The notes below the pieces were generated by a model. That model ran no database searches. It was not told the DNA's origin and was given only the letters and a program-made list of their open reading frames with translations. Made by a program: the position numbers and the translations under genes. This document shows, in pieces, positions 7,794-14,152 of a DNA stretch of 16,668 bases. Position 1 is the stretch's first letter. Every line of letters starts with the position of its first letter. Source of the stretch: Alphaproteobacteria bacterium (lineage in GTDB: Bacteria; Pseudomonadota; Alphaproteobacteria; Micavibrionales; UBA2020); the NCBI GenBank assembly GCA_020853455.1, contig JADYYV010000046.1, forward strand, positions 1 to 16,668, read 5' to 3'.

Positions 7794-8729
7794 ATGGGTT
7801 GCAATATCACGGATTTTAATATCATCGGGCAATCATCTGCCTTGCTGGACGCGCTGGCGCGCGGCGACAGGGCCGCGAAAAGCGGCGCGCGCGTGCTGGT
7901 GACCGGTGAAACCGGCACGGGCAAGGAAATGCTGGCGCGGCGCATCCATGCGGGCGGCGCGCGGGCGGCAAAGCCTTTCGTCGCGCTGAACGGCGCCAGC
8001 CTGTCGCCGGAGCTGATGGAAAGCGAGCTGTTCGGCCATGTGAAGGGGGCGTTCACCACGGCGCTGCGCGACCATGGCGGGCTGGTGGCGCAGGCGGACG
8101 GCGGCACGCTGTTCCTGGACGAAATCGCCGAAATCGCGCCCGCGCTGCAGGCCAAGCTGCTGCGCTTCATCGAAACGGGGGAATACCGCCGCGTGGGTGA
8201 CGCGATGCTGCGCCGCGCCGATGTGCGCCTGATATCGGCGACGCATCGCGACCTGCGCGGGCATGATTTCCGCGACGATCTTTATTACCGCCTTGCCGTA
8301 GTGACGATTGCCATGCCGCCGCTGCGGCTGCGCACGGATGATATTCCGCTTCTGGCCGAATATTTCCTGAACCGCATCGCGCAGCATGAGAAACGCAACC
8401 CCATGCGGCCCGACGACGCGGCGCTGGCCGCATTGCAACGGTACAGCTGGCCGGGCAATATCCGCGAGCTGCACAATATGCTTTATCACGCGGTTGTCAT
8501 GAACGACGGCGTGGTGCTGACAGCCCAAATGCTGGCGCTGCCGGCACCCGTTGATTCCATGTCGCTGATGCGCGACGCGGCAAAGCCGCAGCCGCTCTGG
8601 GTGGTGGAGCAGGCCGCGATCGATGCCGCCATCCGTTATTGCGGCGGCAATATCCCGCATGCGGCGCGGCTACTGGAAGTCAGCCCCTCGACCCTCTACC
8701 GCCGTCCGAAAACCCGCGCGCAGGCATGA
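7794..8729 (+). CDS. sigma-54-activator-type AAA+ transcriptional regulator, no sensory domain
   Basis: A 311-aa protein made of a central AAA+ domain and a C-terminal Fis-type HTH. Motifs: Walker A GETGTGKE (38-45), GHVKGAFTTA (81-90) at the sigma-54 contact loop, Walker B GGTLFLDE (103-110), arginine-finger region DDLYYRL (161-167), YSWPGNIREL (217-226), and an HTH at about 275-303 (AARLLEVSPSTLYRR). It has no receiver, GAF or PAS domain, like PspF. The loop reads GAFTTA, not GAFTGA; the changed Gly is one of the residues that touch sigma-54, so whether it opens sigma-54 promoters or acts as a sigma-70-type regulator (as TyrR-like proteins do) is open. The ATG at 7794 is chosen because it follows the promoter and a GGGGG site; an earlier TTG lies upstream of the -10. 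Confidence 0.88.
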   Translation: MGCNITDFNIIGQSSALLDALARGDRAAKSGARVLVTGETGTGKEMLARRIHAGGARAAKPFVALNGASLSPELMESELFGHVKGAFTTALRDHGGLVAQADGGTLFLDEIAEIAPALQAKLLRFIETGEYRRVGDAMLRRADVRLISATHRDLRGHDFRDDLYYRLAVVTIAMPPLRLRTDDIPLLAEYFLNRIAQHEKRNPMRPDDAALAALQRYSWPGNIRELHNMLYHAVVMNDGVVLTAQMLALPAPVDSMSLMRDAAKPQPLWVVEQAAIDAAIRYCGGNIPHAARLLEVSPSTLYRRPKTRAQA

Positions 8730-8802
8730 GGCCTAAAAAACCCCTGTTCCCAAAGGCTTGACGGATTGGCGGCACGGCGGCGGCGCGGCAACCAGATTCT
8801 CC

Positions 8803-8831
8803 TTGAATTGCGGGGCGCGCGGATTTATGGT
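8803..8831 (+). promoter_or_regulatory. candidate promoter of tRNA-Ala
   Basis: TTGAAT (8803-8808) and TATGGT (8826-8831) have a 17-base spacer, 4/6 matches each, and would give a leader of about 40 bases. A second pair, TTGCCG (8842-8847) with TTTAAA (8865-8870), also has 17 bases but would start transcription at or next to base 1 of the tRNA. The rest of the 8730-8876 spacer is GC-rich with GGC/GGCGGC runs and no gene that I can support. Confidence 0.35.
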
Positions 8832-8876
8832 TTGCCCTGACTTGCCGGAGTCTTCCCTTCCGGTTTTAAAAAACGG

Positions 8877-8952
8877 GGGGCTGTAGCTCAGCTGGGAGAG
8901 CGCCTGCATGGCATGCAGGAGGTCGTCGGTTCGATCCCGATCAGCTCCACCA
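8877..8952 (+). tRNA. tRNA-Ala (anticodon GGC), CCA encoded
   Basis: The 76-base cloverleaf is complete. The acceptor stem is GGGGCTG (8877-8883) with CAGCTCC (8942-8948), and its G3:U70 wobble is the alanine identity element. The D-arm (TAGCTCAGCTGGGAGAGC), anticodon stem CCTGC/GCAGG (8903-8907 and 8915-8919) with loop ATGGCAT giving anticodon GGC at 8910-8912, variable loop, and T-arm with TTCGATC are all regular. The terminal CCA (8950-8952) is encoded. It reads GCC and GCU codons, in keeping with the alanine-rich, GCC/GCG-rich genes here. Confidence 0.97.
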
Positions 8953-8989
8953 AATACTCTTAGCCAAAGAACCGACTAAATTTTAAAAT

Positions 8990-9031
8990 GCATGCAAAGC
9001 ATGCGCGGTTCGATCCCGATCAGATCCACCA
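8990..9031 (+). pseudogene. decayed copy of the 3' half of tRNA-Ala
   Basis: Bases 9006-9031 match the tRNA-Ala 3' end (8927-8952) at 25 of 26 positions, the one change being C to A in the acceptor strand; CCA is kept. In the same register (offset 79 bases) GCATGCA at 8990-8996 matches 8911-8917 of the anticodon arm, but the bases between are unrelated, and the 5' half is not recognisable. The T-stem is broken, so it cannot be a working tRNA. It could be the crossover remnant of an element that once used the tRNA gene as attachment site and was lost, or a decayed tandem duplication (the offset equals the tRNA length plus three). Confidence 0.75.
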
Positions 9032-9057
9032 TCCTCACCAAAAAATCAGTATTGAAG

Positions 9058-9873
9058 TCACGCGACTTTCGGCGGTGCCTGGTTCGTATTCGCGGGCGCG
9101 GGTTTTGTGTCGGGCGTGCGGGTGTAGGTCACTTTGCCGTCTGCCACTTTTGCGAAGACGTTGTGCTGCGGGGCGAGCGTGGAATGGTGGGCGACGCTGA
9201 TGACGATGCCGTGTTTCATGCGTTCCAGCAGGCGCGGGTAAAGTTCGGTTTCGGATTTCGCATCCAGCGCGGCGGTGATTTCATCGACGATCAGCACCTT
9301 GGTCTCTGCCGCGTGCAGGAAGATGCCCGCAAAGCCGACCTTGTTTTTCTGCCCGCCAGACAGGGTATTTTTCCAGTATTCGCCGCGCTTGGTCACGTCG
9401 TCCATCGCATCGACGAAATCGCCAAGCCCCGCATCGGTCAGAGCCTGAACCACCTGTTCGCGCGTGAATTTATCGGGATTGTCCGGCGCGCAGACGATGC
9501 CGCGCAGGTTGCGGTCGGGAAAATATTCTTCCTGCGGCACAAAGCGTATTTCCGGCGGCACGGTAATCTCGCCGCTGCCGCCCAGCAGCCAGGCATTGCG
9601 CATAGCGGCAAGCGCCGCCGATTTGCCACAGCCGGCGGGCCCCGCGATCATCACGCGGTCGCCGGGCTGCATGGTGAAGCTGCCGTAATCGACCAGCGGC
9701 GCGCCATCGGGCCCGTGCAGGACAAGATTCGTAAACACAACATCCGCCGAACCCGCATCCTGATGCAAGGTAACGCCGGGCGGGTTCACGCGCGCGGCGG
9801 GCGCAGGGGCGGGCGCTGCCGCTTTTTTCCTGAACAGTTTTGACAGGAAATTTTTCACAGATAACTTCTTCAC
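9058..9873 (-). CDS. ABC transporter ATPase, YddA/SbmA-type, separate subunit
   Basis: A 271-aa nucleotide-binding domain: Walker A GPAGCGKS (78-85), Q-loop Q114 in FVPQEEYF, signature LSGGQ (171-175) in a divergent setting (KNKVGFAG rather than QQRVAFAR), Walker B VLIVDE (193-198) with the catalytic Glu present, D-loop AALD, and H-loop H229 in ISVAHHSTL. The closest pattern is the YddA-type half-transporter family, where this domain is normally the C-terminal half of one polypeptide. Here it starts at a GTG (9873-9871) that overlaps the permease stop by four bases (GTGA), with AGGG eight bases upstream. Residues 17-33 are an Ala/Pro-rich linker and the last 20 residues are again Pro/Ala/Lys-rich. 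The substrate is unknown; relatives move peptides, cobalamin-like compounds or unknown cargo. Confidence 0.88.
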   Translation of the reverse strand: MKKLSVKNFLSKLFRKKAAAPAPAPAARVNPPGVTLHQDAGSADVVFTNLVLHGPDGAPLVDYGSFTMQPGDRVMIAGPAGCGKSAALAAMRNAWLLGGSGEITVPPEIRFVPQEEYFPDRNLRGIVCAPDNPDKFTREQVVQALTDAGLGDFVDAMDDVTKRGEYWKNTLSGGQKNKVGFAGIFLHAAETKVLIVDEITAALDAKSETELYPRLLERMKHGIVISVAHHSTLAPQHNVFAKVADGKVTYTRTPDTKPAPANTNQAPPKVA

Positions 9874-11012
9874 GGGCGCGGCCCTGCGGGTGGCTTTTGT
9901 GGCGCGACGACGGACGCGGGCGCGGGTTTTGGCGCATCAACCTTTTTCGTGATGTCGAGCTTGTTTTCTTCCAGATCCTTGTGAAAATCCATCAGCTGGC
10001 TGACATTCGCCGACCATGTGGCGATCTGGGTGTAGCCTTGCGGAAACCAGCTGATCGCCTGATAGAAGTTGCCATACACCTGCCGCGCCAATTCAAGCCC
10101 GCCGAGCGTCGCCGTGCCTGCGAAAAATTTCGGCGCGGACAGCGCGATCGGCACGATCGACGCGCTGCTCCAGTTCAGCGAGCCCACAAGGCCTGTGCGC
10201 CAGTTGAGCTTGTAGAATTCGCGGCGTTTCGCATCGAGGTTGTTGAATTCGTCGGTCAGGGTTTCTTTTTCGACAGGTTCCAGCCCCGCAAGCGCGATCG
10301 GTTTTGCGTTATCGCGCACGCGGACCAGCGCATGGCGGAATTTCGCCTCGTGGTCCATCAGCCCGCGCCAGATCTTGCGCATCGACCCGCCCGCCCAATG
10401 GCTGGCCGCATGGGCGCCCGCCGCGCAGACCAGCGCCGCGCCCACCATGATCGGCGCGATATGCCAGAGCATAACCGAGAATGTCACGACGCCCACGACG
10501 GAGCGGAACAGGCCGAGCGACAGCGACAAAGTGCTGCTGGTGACGTTGTTTACTGTTTCGGCGATCCGCTGGTCGGGGTTCTGGGCGTATTTTTTGTTAT
10601 GCTGCAGGCGCAGATAGGATTTATCGCCAAGCCATGCTTCGCTGAACTGCTTGGTCAGCCAGCCGCGCCAGTTCTGGCCGAGGTTGGATGTCATGTATTC
10701 GCGGCCATTACCCGCCAGCGCCGATGTGCCGATGCCCAGCAGCGTCGCCACGCCCGAAAGGCCGAACACCAGCGCGTCTTTGGCCACCAGCGCGTTCAGC
10801 GCCGCCTGAAAGCCGAGGCCGACACCGGCGGTGAGCGCGATTTCAGCGACGGTCAGCGCAAGGATGCCCGCCAGCTGCCAGCGCGCTTTTGATTTCTGGT
10901 CGGACACCCAATAGGGTTTCAGGAATTTGATCTGGTCGATGACGCGGTGCTGCGGCGTCGCATCGGCGGCGGCCTCTGTCTTGCTTGCGCTGGCGGTCGT
11001 CGCTTTGGTCAT
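9870..11012 (-). CDS. ABC transporter permease, YddA/SbmA-type, separate subunit
   Basis: A 380-aa membrane subunit with the ABC_membrane_2/SbmA-BacA layout: TM helices at about 47-70, 80-100, 165-185, 186-205 and 280-300, and the family hallmark SYLRLQ...NPDQRIAETVNN (132-156; NPDQRIA at 145-151), normally followed by a fused ATPase. Instead it ends with a Pro/Ala-rich tail (360-380) and the ATPase is encoded by the next gene. The start at 11012 (MTKATT) is chosen because AAGG lies six bases upstream; an in-frame ATG at 11033 has a poor site. The permease and ATPase overlap by four bases and must be co-translated. It should form a homodimer in the inner membrane with two ATPase chains. Confidence 0.87.
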   Translation of the reverse strand: MTKATTASASKTEAAADATPQHRVIDQIKFLKPYWVSDQKSKARWQLAGILALTVAEIALTAGVGLGFQAALNALVAKDALVFGLSGVATLLGIGTSALAGNGREYMTSNLGQNWRGWLTKQFSEAWLGDKSYLRLQHNKKYAQNPDQRIAETVNNVTSSTLSLSLGLFRSVVGVVTFSVMLWHIAPIMVGAALVCAAGAHAASHWAGGSMRKIWRGLMDHEAKFRHALVRVRDNAKPIALAGLEPVEKETLTDEFNNLDAKRREFYKLNWRTGLVGSLNWSSASIVPIALSAPKFFAGTATLGGLELARQVYGNFYQAISWFPQGYTQIATWSANVSQLMDFHKDLEENKLDITKKVDAPKPAPASVVAPQKPPAGPRP

Positions 11013-11143
11013 CCGAAACCTTGTTGGCCGCATGAATGAGGTTATGTCAAAAAAATAACCGGCATGTGTGTTTGGAGAAGTTAGACTAGCAACTGGGGCT
11101 GTAATTGCAATATACCTTCATGCTGCATCGTCAGGAGTGAAAC

Positions 11144-11770
11144 ATGGATCTTCCGCACTGCACCATTGATGAAAAGCCGGTTGCCGCGATATGGACGCCG
11201 AAACGCGTCGCAGTTGCAGCGCGCAGCATCGTCACGGCGGGCGAGGTTCATTTTGCGTGCTGCGGATTGGCGGCGGATGCGGCTTTCGATGCCAAAGCGC
11301 AAGTCGCGGCGGCGCTTGAATCCGGCAGTTCGTATAGCAGGAAAATCGAAGCGGTGCTGGCGGCGATCGAGGACCCGCTGACAGTTGCGCTGAATGCCGC
11401 GCCGCCCGAAACAGTGAAAAAGCATCTGGCGAAAAACGCGCTGGAAATCGTGCTGTTCGGCATCAATCACGGCGAAATGACGCTGACGCATATCGCGTTC
11501 AAAACGAAAAAGCGCGGCAAGGACATGATTTTGCAGCCGCAGCGCAAGAATTACCCGAACGCAGGCACGAACATGATGAGCGTCGAGATTGTAACGGCCG
11601 GCGCGGGCGATATCGACACAGTGTTACGCAAGGAAATCACGGGGCAGCAGGCGCTGGTTTACCCGGAACAGTCTTTGCAAAAATTCCTGCAGCTGGCGCA
11701 GGTCTATCCGGCCTGTATTGCCAAGCTGACGGCGGAAGGGCTGACGCGGCAGGACATCGAATCCGCCTGA
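11144..11770 (+). CDS. hypothetical protein, possibly proteasome-like Ntn-hydrolase fold
   Basis: A 208-aa soluble protein with no signal peptide or TM segment; the start has a clear AGGAG (11133-11137) six bases upstream. I do not recognise it firmly. Its layout recalls divergent proteasome-type Ntn-hydrolases: a short N-terminus with Cys-Thr (C6, T7), a strand pair IWTPKRVAVAARS (16-28), a Cys-containing strand FACCGLAADAAFD (37-49), a helix, a strand EIVLFGINHGEMTLTHIAF (101-119), and a C-terminal helix FLQLAQVYPACIAKL. This is a pattern-level inference only. It is monocistronic, lies head-to-head with the ABC permease gene (131 bases between starts), and converges with the antiporter across a tandem repeat. 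It could equally be an unrelated lineage-specific protein. Confidence 0.75.
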   Translation: MDLPHCTIDEKPVAAIWTPKRVAVAARSIVTAGEVHFACCGLAADAAFDAKAQVAAALESGSSYSRKIEAVLAAIEDPLTVALNAAPPETVKKHLAKNALEIVLFGINHGEMTLTHIAFKTKKRGKDMILQPQRKNYPNAGTNMMSVEIVTAGAGDIDTVLRKEITGQQALVYPEQSLQKFLQLAQVYPACIAKLTAEGLTRQDIESA

Positions 11771-11887
11771 TTACGCAGCCACAGCTGTACTGCAATTAGG
11801 CGGCAACAGCCGTATTGTAATTAGGCGGCAACAGCCGTATTGTAATTAGGCGGCAACAGCCGTATTGTAATTAGGCGGCAACAGCCG
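11769..11887. repeat. 25-bp tandem repeat, about 4.8 units, between convergent genes
   Basis: Three identical 25-base units (11794-11818, 11819-11843, 11844-11868) are followed by a partial unit (11869-11887) that is the last 17 bases of the antiporter gene plus two bases. They are preceded by a diverged unit (11769-11793) that begins inside the stop codon of the + strand gene. Each unit carries, on the minus strand, codons for TAVAA (or AAVAA in the gene itself) and a TAA stop. Twenty-five is not a multiple of three, so successive stops fall in all three frames. Each unit also contains a small hairpin, CGGC-AACA-GCCG. No spacers are present, so it is not CRISPR. Confidence 0.95.
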
Positions 11888-13574
11888 CCGTGCGCTCCAG
11901 ATAATCTTTCTGTTCCTTGTCCATCCAGTCGGCAATCACATCCGCCGCATGGCCCAGATGCGCCATCACGGCCGCCGCCATTTCGATGCCGGGGGGCGCG
12001 CCCTGCGCGACGAATATTCTTGCGTAGCCGAGGCCGCGGAAGGGTTCGGCCTCTTCCTCGCTGCGCACGCTGAGGAAACGCGACAGTTCCAGCGCCTGCG
12101 CGCGCGGCAGCCCCGCATAGACGCGCGACACGCCAAGATCGGGCGACGCGATGACCATGGTTTTGTATTTGTCGACCTGGATCGAATCCCAGAAACGCAG
12201 ATCGGCCTTGTCGCCATAAACGACGGGGAAGCCGTTTTGCAGCGCTTCGGTGAATTTGTTGTATTCGCGTTCCACAACCAGATACGGCGTGCCCTGACTG
12301 CCGAGCGCGGAGGCGACGGTTTGCGTTACGTCGTTCATGCCGATCACGATAACGGCGTTCGGGCGCTCGGCGATATTGCCCGCGATGGCATCCGCCTCGG
12401 CCGTGGCGTTCGCGCGGCAGAGCGTGCGGGAAAACCGCTTGCCCAGCCCGAACACGGCGGACGACACCGCCATGCTGATGGCGACCGCAGCAACAGCGGA
12501 ATCCTTCAGCGCCGGATCGATCATGCCCTGCAAGCCGGGCTGCGCCAGAATGACGAACACGAATTCACTGCCCTGAAACAGCAGCAGCGCCTGCTGGACC
12601 GCCGCCACACGGCCTTCGCGCGCGACCATGAACAGGGCAAATACGGTTGCGGATTTGACGATCACGAGCGCCAGCGTGATCCAAAGCGTCATCCCCCAGG
12701 CGGATACCAGCGCGGGCACGTTGACCGACATGCCCACAGTCACGAAGAAAAACCCCAGCAGCAGATTGCGAAACGGCTTGGTTTCGGTCTGGATGATGGC
12801 GCGGAAGGGTGATTCCGAAATAATCATGCCGGCCAGAAACGCGCCCAGCGTCAGCGATAATCCGAAGGCCTGCGTCGCCATGCCCGTCGCCAGCACGATC
12901 AGCAGCGCGATCATCGTGAAGGCGTCGCTGTTGTTAAACCGCGCGAAAAAGCCGAAGCCCGGGCTCAGCAGGTATTTGCCCACCAGCGTCGCAACCGTGA
13001 CGCAGACCATGCATTTCAGCGCCGCCGCCATAAACAGCGCGCCCACGGAAACGCCCGGTTCGCCCATGCCGCTCGCCAGAATCAGCACGAAGATGGCGCA
13101 TATATCCTGAAAAATCAGCACGGCCATCGTGCGGCGGGCAAGCGGCAGGCCCGACATTTTGCGCTCGGCCAGCACCTGCGACACCACGGCGGTCGATGAC
13201 AGCGCGAAAGTGATCGCCAGCAAAATATCGACCTGCGCCGGCAGGTCGAAGAAATATTCCAGCCCCGCGTAAAAGCCGAGCGCCGACAGCGCGACCTGCC
13301 CCGGCCCCAGCACAAAAATTCCCTTGCGCTCCGACCAGACATGCTTGACCGAAAAATGCATGCCGATGTCGAACATCAGGAACACGACGCCCATTTCCGC
13401 CAGCAGGTGGATCATCTCACCCTGCGGGACGATGTCGAAGCCATACTGGCCGAAGGCGACGCCCGCCAGCAAAAATCCCACGATCGGGCTGACGCCGATC
13501 ACCGGCAGGAACAGCACGCTGGCGATGCCCGCAGACAACAGGACGGAAACGGCAAACAGGGGTTCGGTTGACAT
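11871..13574 (-). CDS. CPA2-family cation:proton antiporter with C-terminal RCK domain (Kef/YbaL-like)
   Basis: A 567-aa protein: about twelve TM helices in residues 5-380, then a TrkA-N/RCK-like domain from about 405. CPA2 landmarks are MFDIGMHFS (67-75), SSTAVVSQVL (126-135), LIFQDICAIF with conserved D157, LTLGAFLAGMIISES (241-254) and the FFFVTVGMSV segment (275-284). It should exchange K+ or Na+ for H+ at the inner membrane. The nucleotide-binding loop is degenerate: IGMNDVTQTVA stands where GxGxxG is expected, though an acidic residue ends the next strand (VVERE), so ligand control may be changed. The ATG at 13574 has only a weak site (GGA). There is no KefF/KefG-type partner gene beside it. 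The last codons lie inside the tandem repeat. Confidence 0.92.
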   Translation of the reverse strand: MSTEPLFAVSVLLSAGIASVLFLPVIGVSPIVGFLLAGVAFGQYGFDIVPQGEMIHLLAEMGVVFLMFDIGMHFSVKHVWSERKGIFVLGPGQVALSALGFYAGLEYFFDLPAQVDILLAITFALSSTAVVSQVLAERKMSGLPLARRTMAVLIFQDICAIFVLILASGMGEPGVSVGALFMAAALKCMVCVTVATLVGKYLLSPGFGFFARFNNSDAFTMIALLIVLATGMATQAFGLSLTLGAFLAGMIISESPFRAIIQTETKPFRNLLLGFFFVTVGMSVNVPALVSAWGMTLWITLALVIVKSATVFALFMVAREGRVAAVQQALLLFQGSEFVFVILAQPGLQGMIDPALKDSAVAAVAISMAVSSAVFGLGKRFSRTLCRANATAEADAIAGNIAERPNAVIVIGMNDVTQTVASALGSQGTPYLVVEREYNKFTEALQNGFPVVYGDKADLRFWDSIQVDKYKTMVIASPDLGVSRVYAGLPRAQALELSRFLSVRSEEEAEPFRGLGYARIFVAQGAPPGIEMAAAVMAHLGHAADVIADWMDKEQKDYLERTAAVAA

Positions 13575-13612
13575 GGGAAATCCGCATGAGGATGGTTAAG
13601 CCTATGCGGAAA

Positions 13613-13618
13613 ATTATA
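13613..13618 (-). promoter_or_regulatory. candidate -10 box of the antiporter gene
   Basis: The minus strand reads TATAAT at 13618-13613, 39 bases before the antiporter ATG. A -35 at 17 bases (GTGCAA, 3/6) is poor and lies inside a hairpin, so this call rests on the -10 alone. Confidence 0.35.
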
Positions 13619-13624
13619 ATGGGC

Positions 13625-13647
13625 AAAGGGATGCGTTGCACCCCTTT
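13625..13647 (-). terminator. hairpin after the 108-aa hypothetical gene, possible terminator
   Basis: AAAGGG (13625-13630) pairs with CCCTTT (13642-13647), with an inner TGC/GCA pair across a GTT loop. On the minus strand it lies 12 bases past the stop of the upstream gene and is followed by an A/T-rich stretch (ATTATAATTTT) rather than a clean T run. It may separate that gene from the antiporter, or act as a leader structure. Confidence 0.4.
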
Positions 13648-13659
13648 TGTGCCGTTATA

Positions 13660-13986
13660 TTAGTCGAGCGCGGCGCCGTTCGCCTTGCGGATGATCTCGC
13701 GGTCGATGGGGTCGTTTTTTGCCTGCGTCAGAACGGCGCCCGGGATCTTGATGGCTTCGAAATTTTTGTACTTGTCGGGGATGCCCGCTTTTTCGGGAAT
13801 GCCTGCCGCCGTCATTTTGCGCAGGTAGCGCACCATTTTTTCGACCACAACCCATTTATTCTCGCCGTGTTCGGCGGTCAGGCCGTAATGCGCCGCGACC
13901 TGGATGCCGCCCTTGGCCTTGCCGACCTGCGGCACGTTGTTCTGTTTGTGGAGCTGTTCGATATAGATGGTTCTGTCGGCGGTCAT
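13660..13986 (-). CDS. hypothetical small basic soluble protein
   Basis: A 108-aa protein that I do not recognise. It has no signal peptide or membrane segment and is rich in Lys. It appears to be made of a short N-terminal helix (IYIEQLHKQNNV), a Gly/Ala-rich strand region (AKGGIQVAAHYGL), a central helix WVVVEKMVRYLRKM (45-58), and a C-terminal part with a DKYKNFEAIKIPG segment. The ATG at 13986 has AGGGA eight bases upstream, which supports the gene being real, and codon use is like its neighbours. It is followed on the same strand by the Kef-type antiporter after 85 bases with a hairpin and a TATAAT between, so co-transcription is uncertain. No function can be assigned. Confidence 0.72.
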   Translation of the reverse strand: MTADRTIYIEQLHKQNNVPQVGKAKGGIQVAAHYGLTAEHGENKWVVVEKMVRYLRKMTAAGIPEKAGIPDKYKNFEAIKIPGAVLTQAKNDPIDREIIRKANGAALD

Positions 13987-14152
13987 CGCGATATTCCCTG
14001 TTCGGTGATTACCACCACTTTATACCCGAAAGACGGCGCTTTAGCCAGACAGACATTTCCGGGTTAAAAAGCGGGGCTTTTATACGTTCGGCTTGTGCTA
14101 ATCCCCGGGCTCGGCTATTTTCAGCCTCCATTCCAGCAAAGAGACGACGCAA

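Noticed and set aside
7294..8729. A stress or defence island formed by BI-1 plus the AAA+ regulator
   Set aside because: The two genes have separate promoters and are divided by a strong terminator; no effector, nuclease or mobile-element gene is nearby.
8992..9843. Long + strand open frame starting beside the tRNA remnant
   Set aside because: It lies antisense to the ABC ATPase, which has all its motifs, and the translation has no recognisable features.
9058..11033. Frameshift pseudogene of a fused YddA protein
   Set aside because: The ATPase has its own GTG start with AGGG site and a precise four-base overlap, and all catalytic motifs remain, so two working genes are more likely; a sequencing error is left as a check.
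11769..11887. CRISPR array
   Set aside because: The 25-bp units are directly joined with no spacers, and no cas gene is present.
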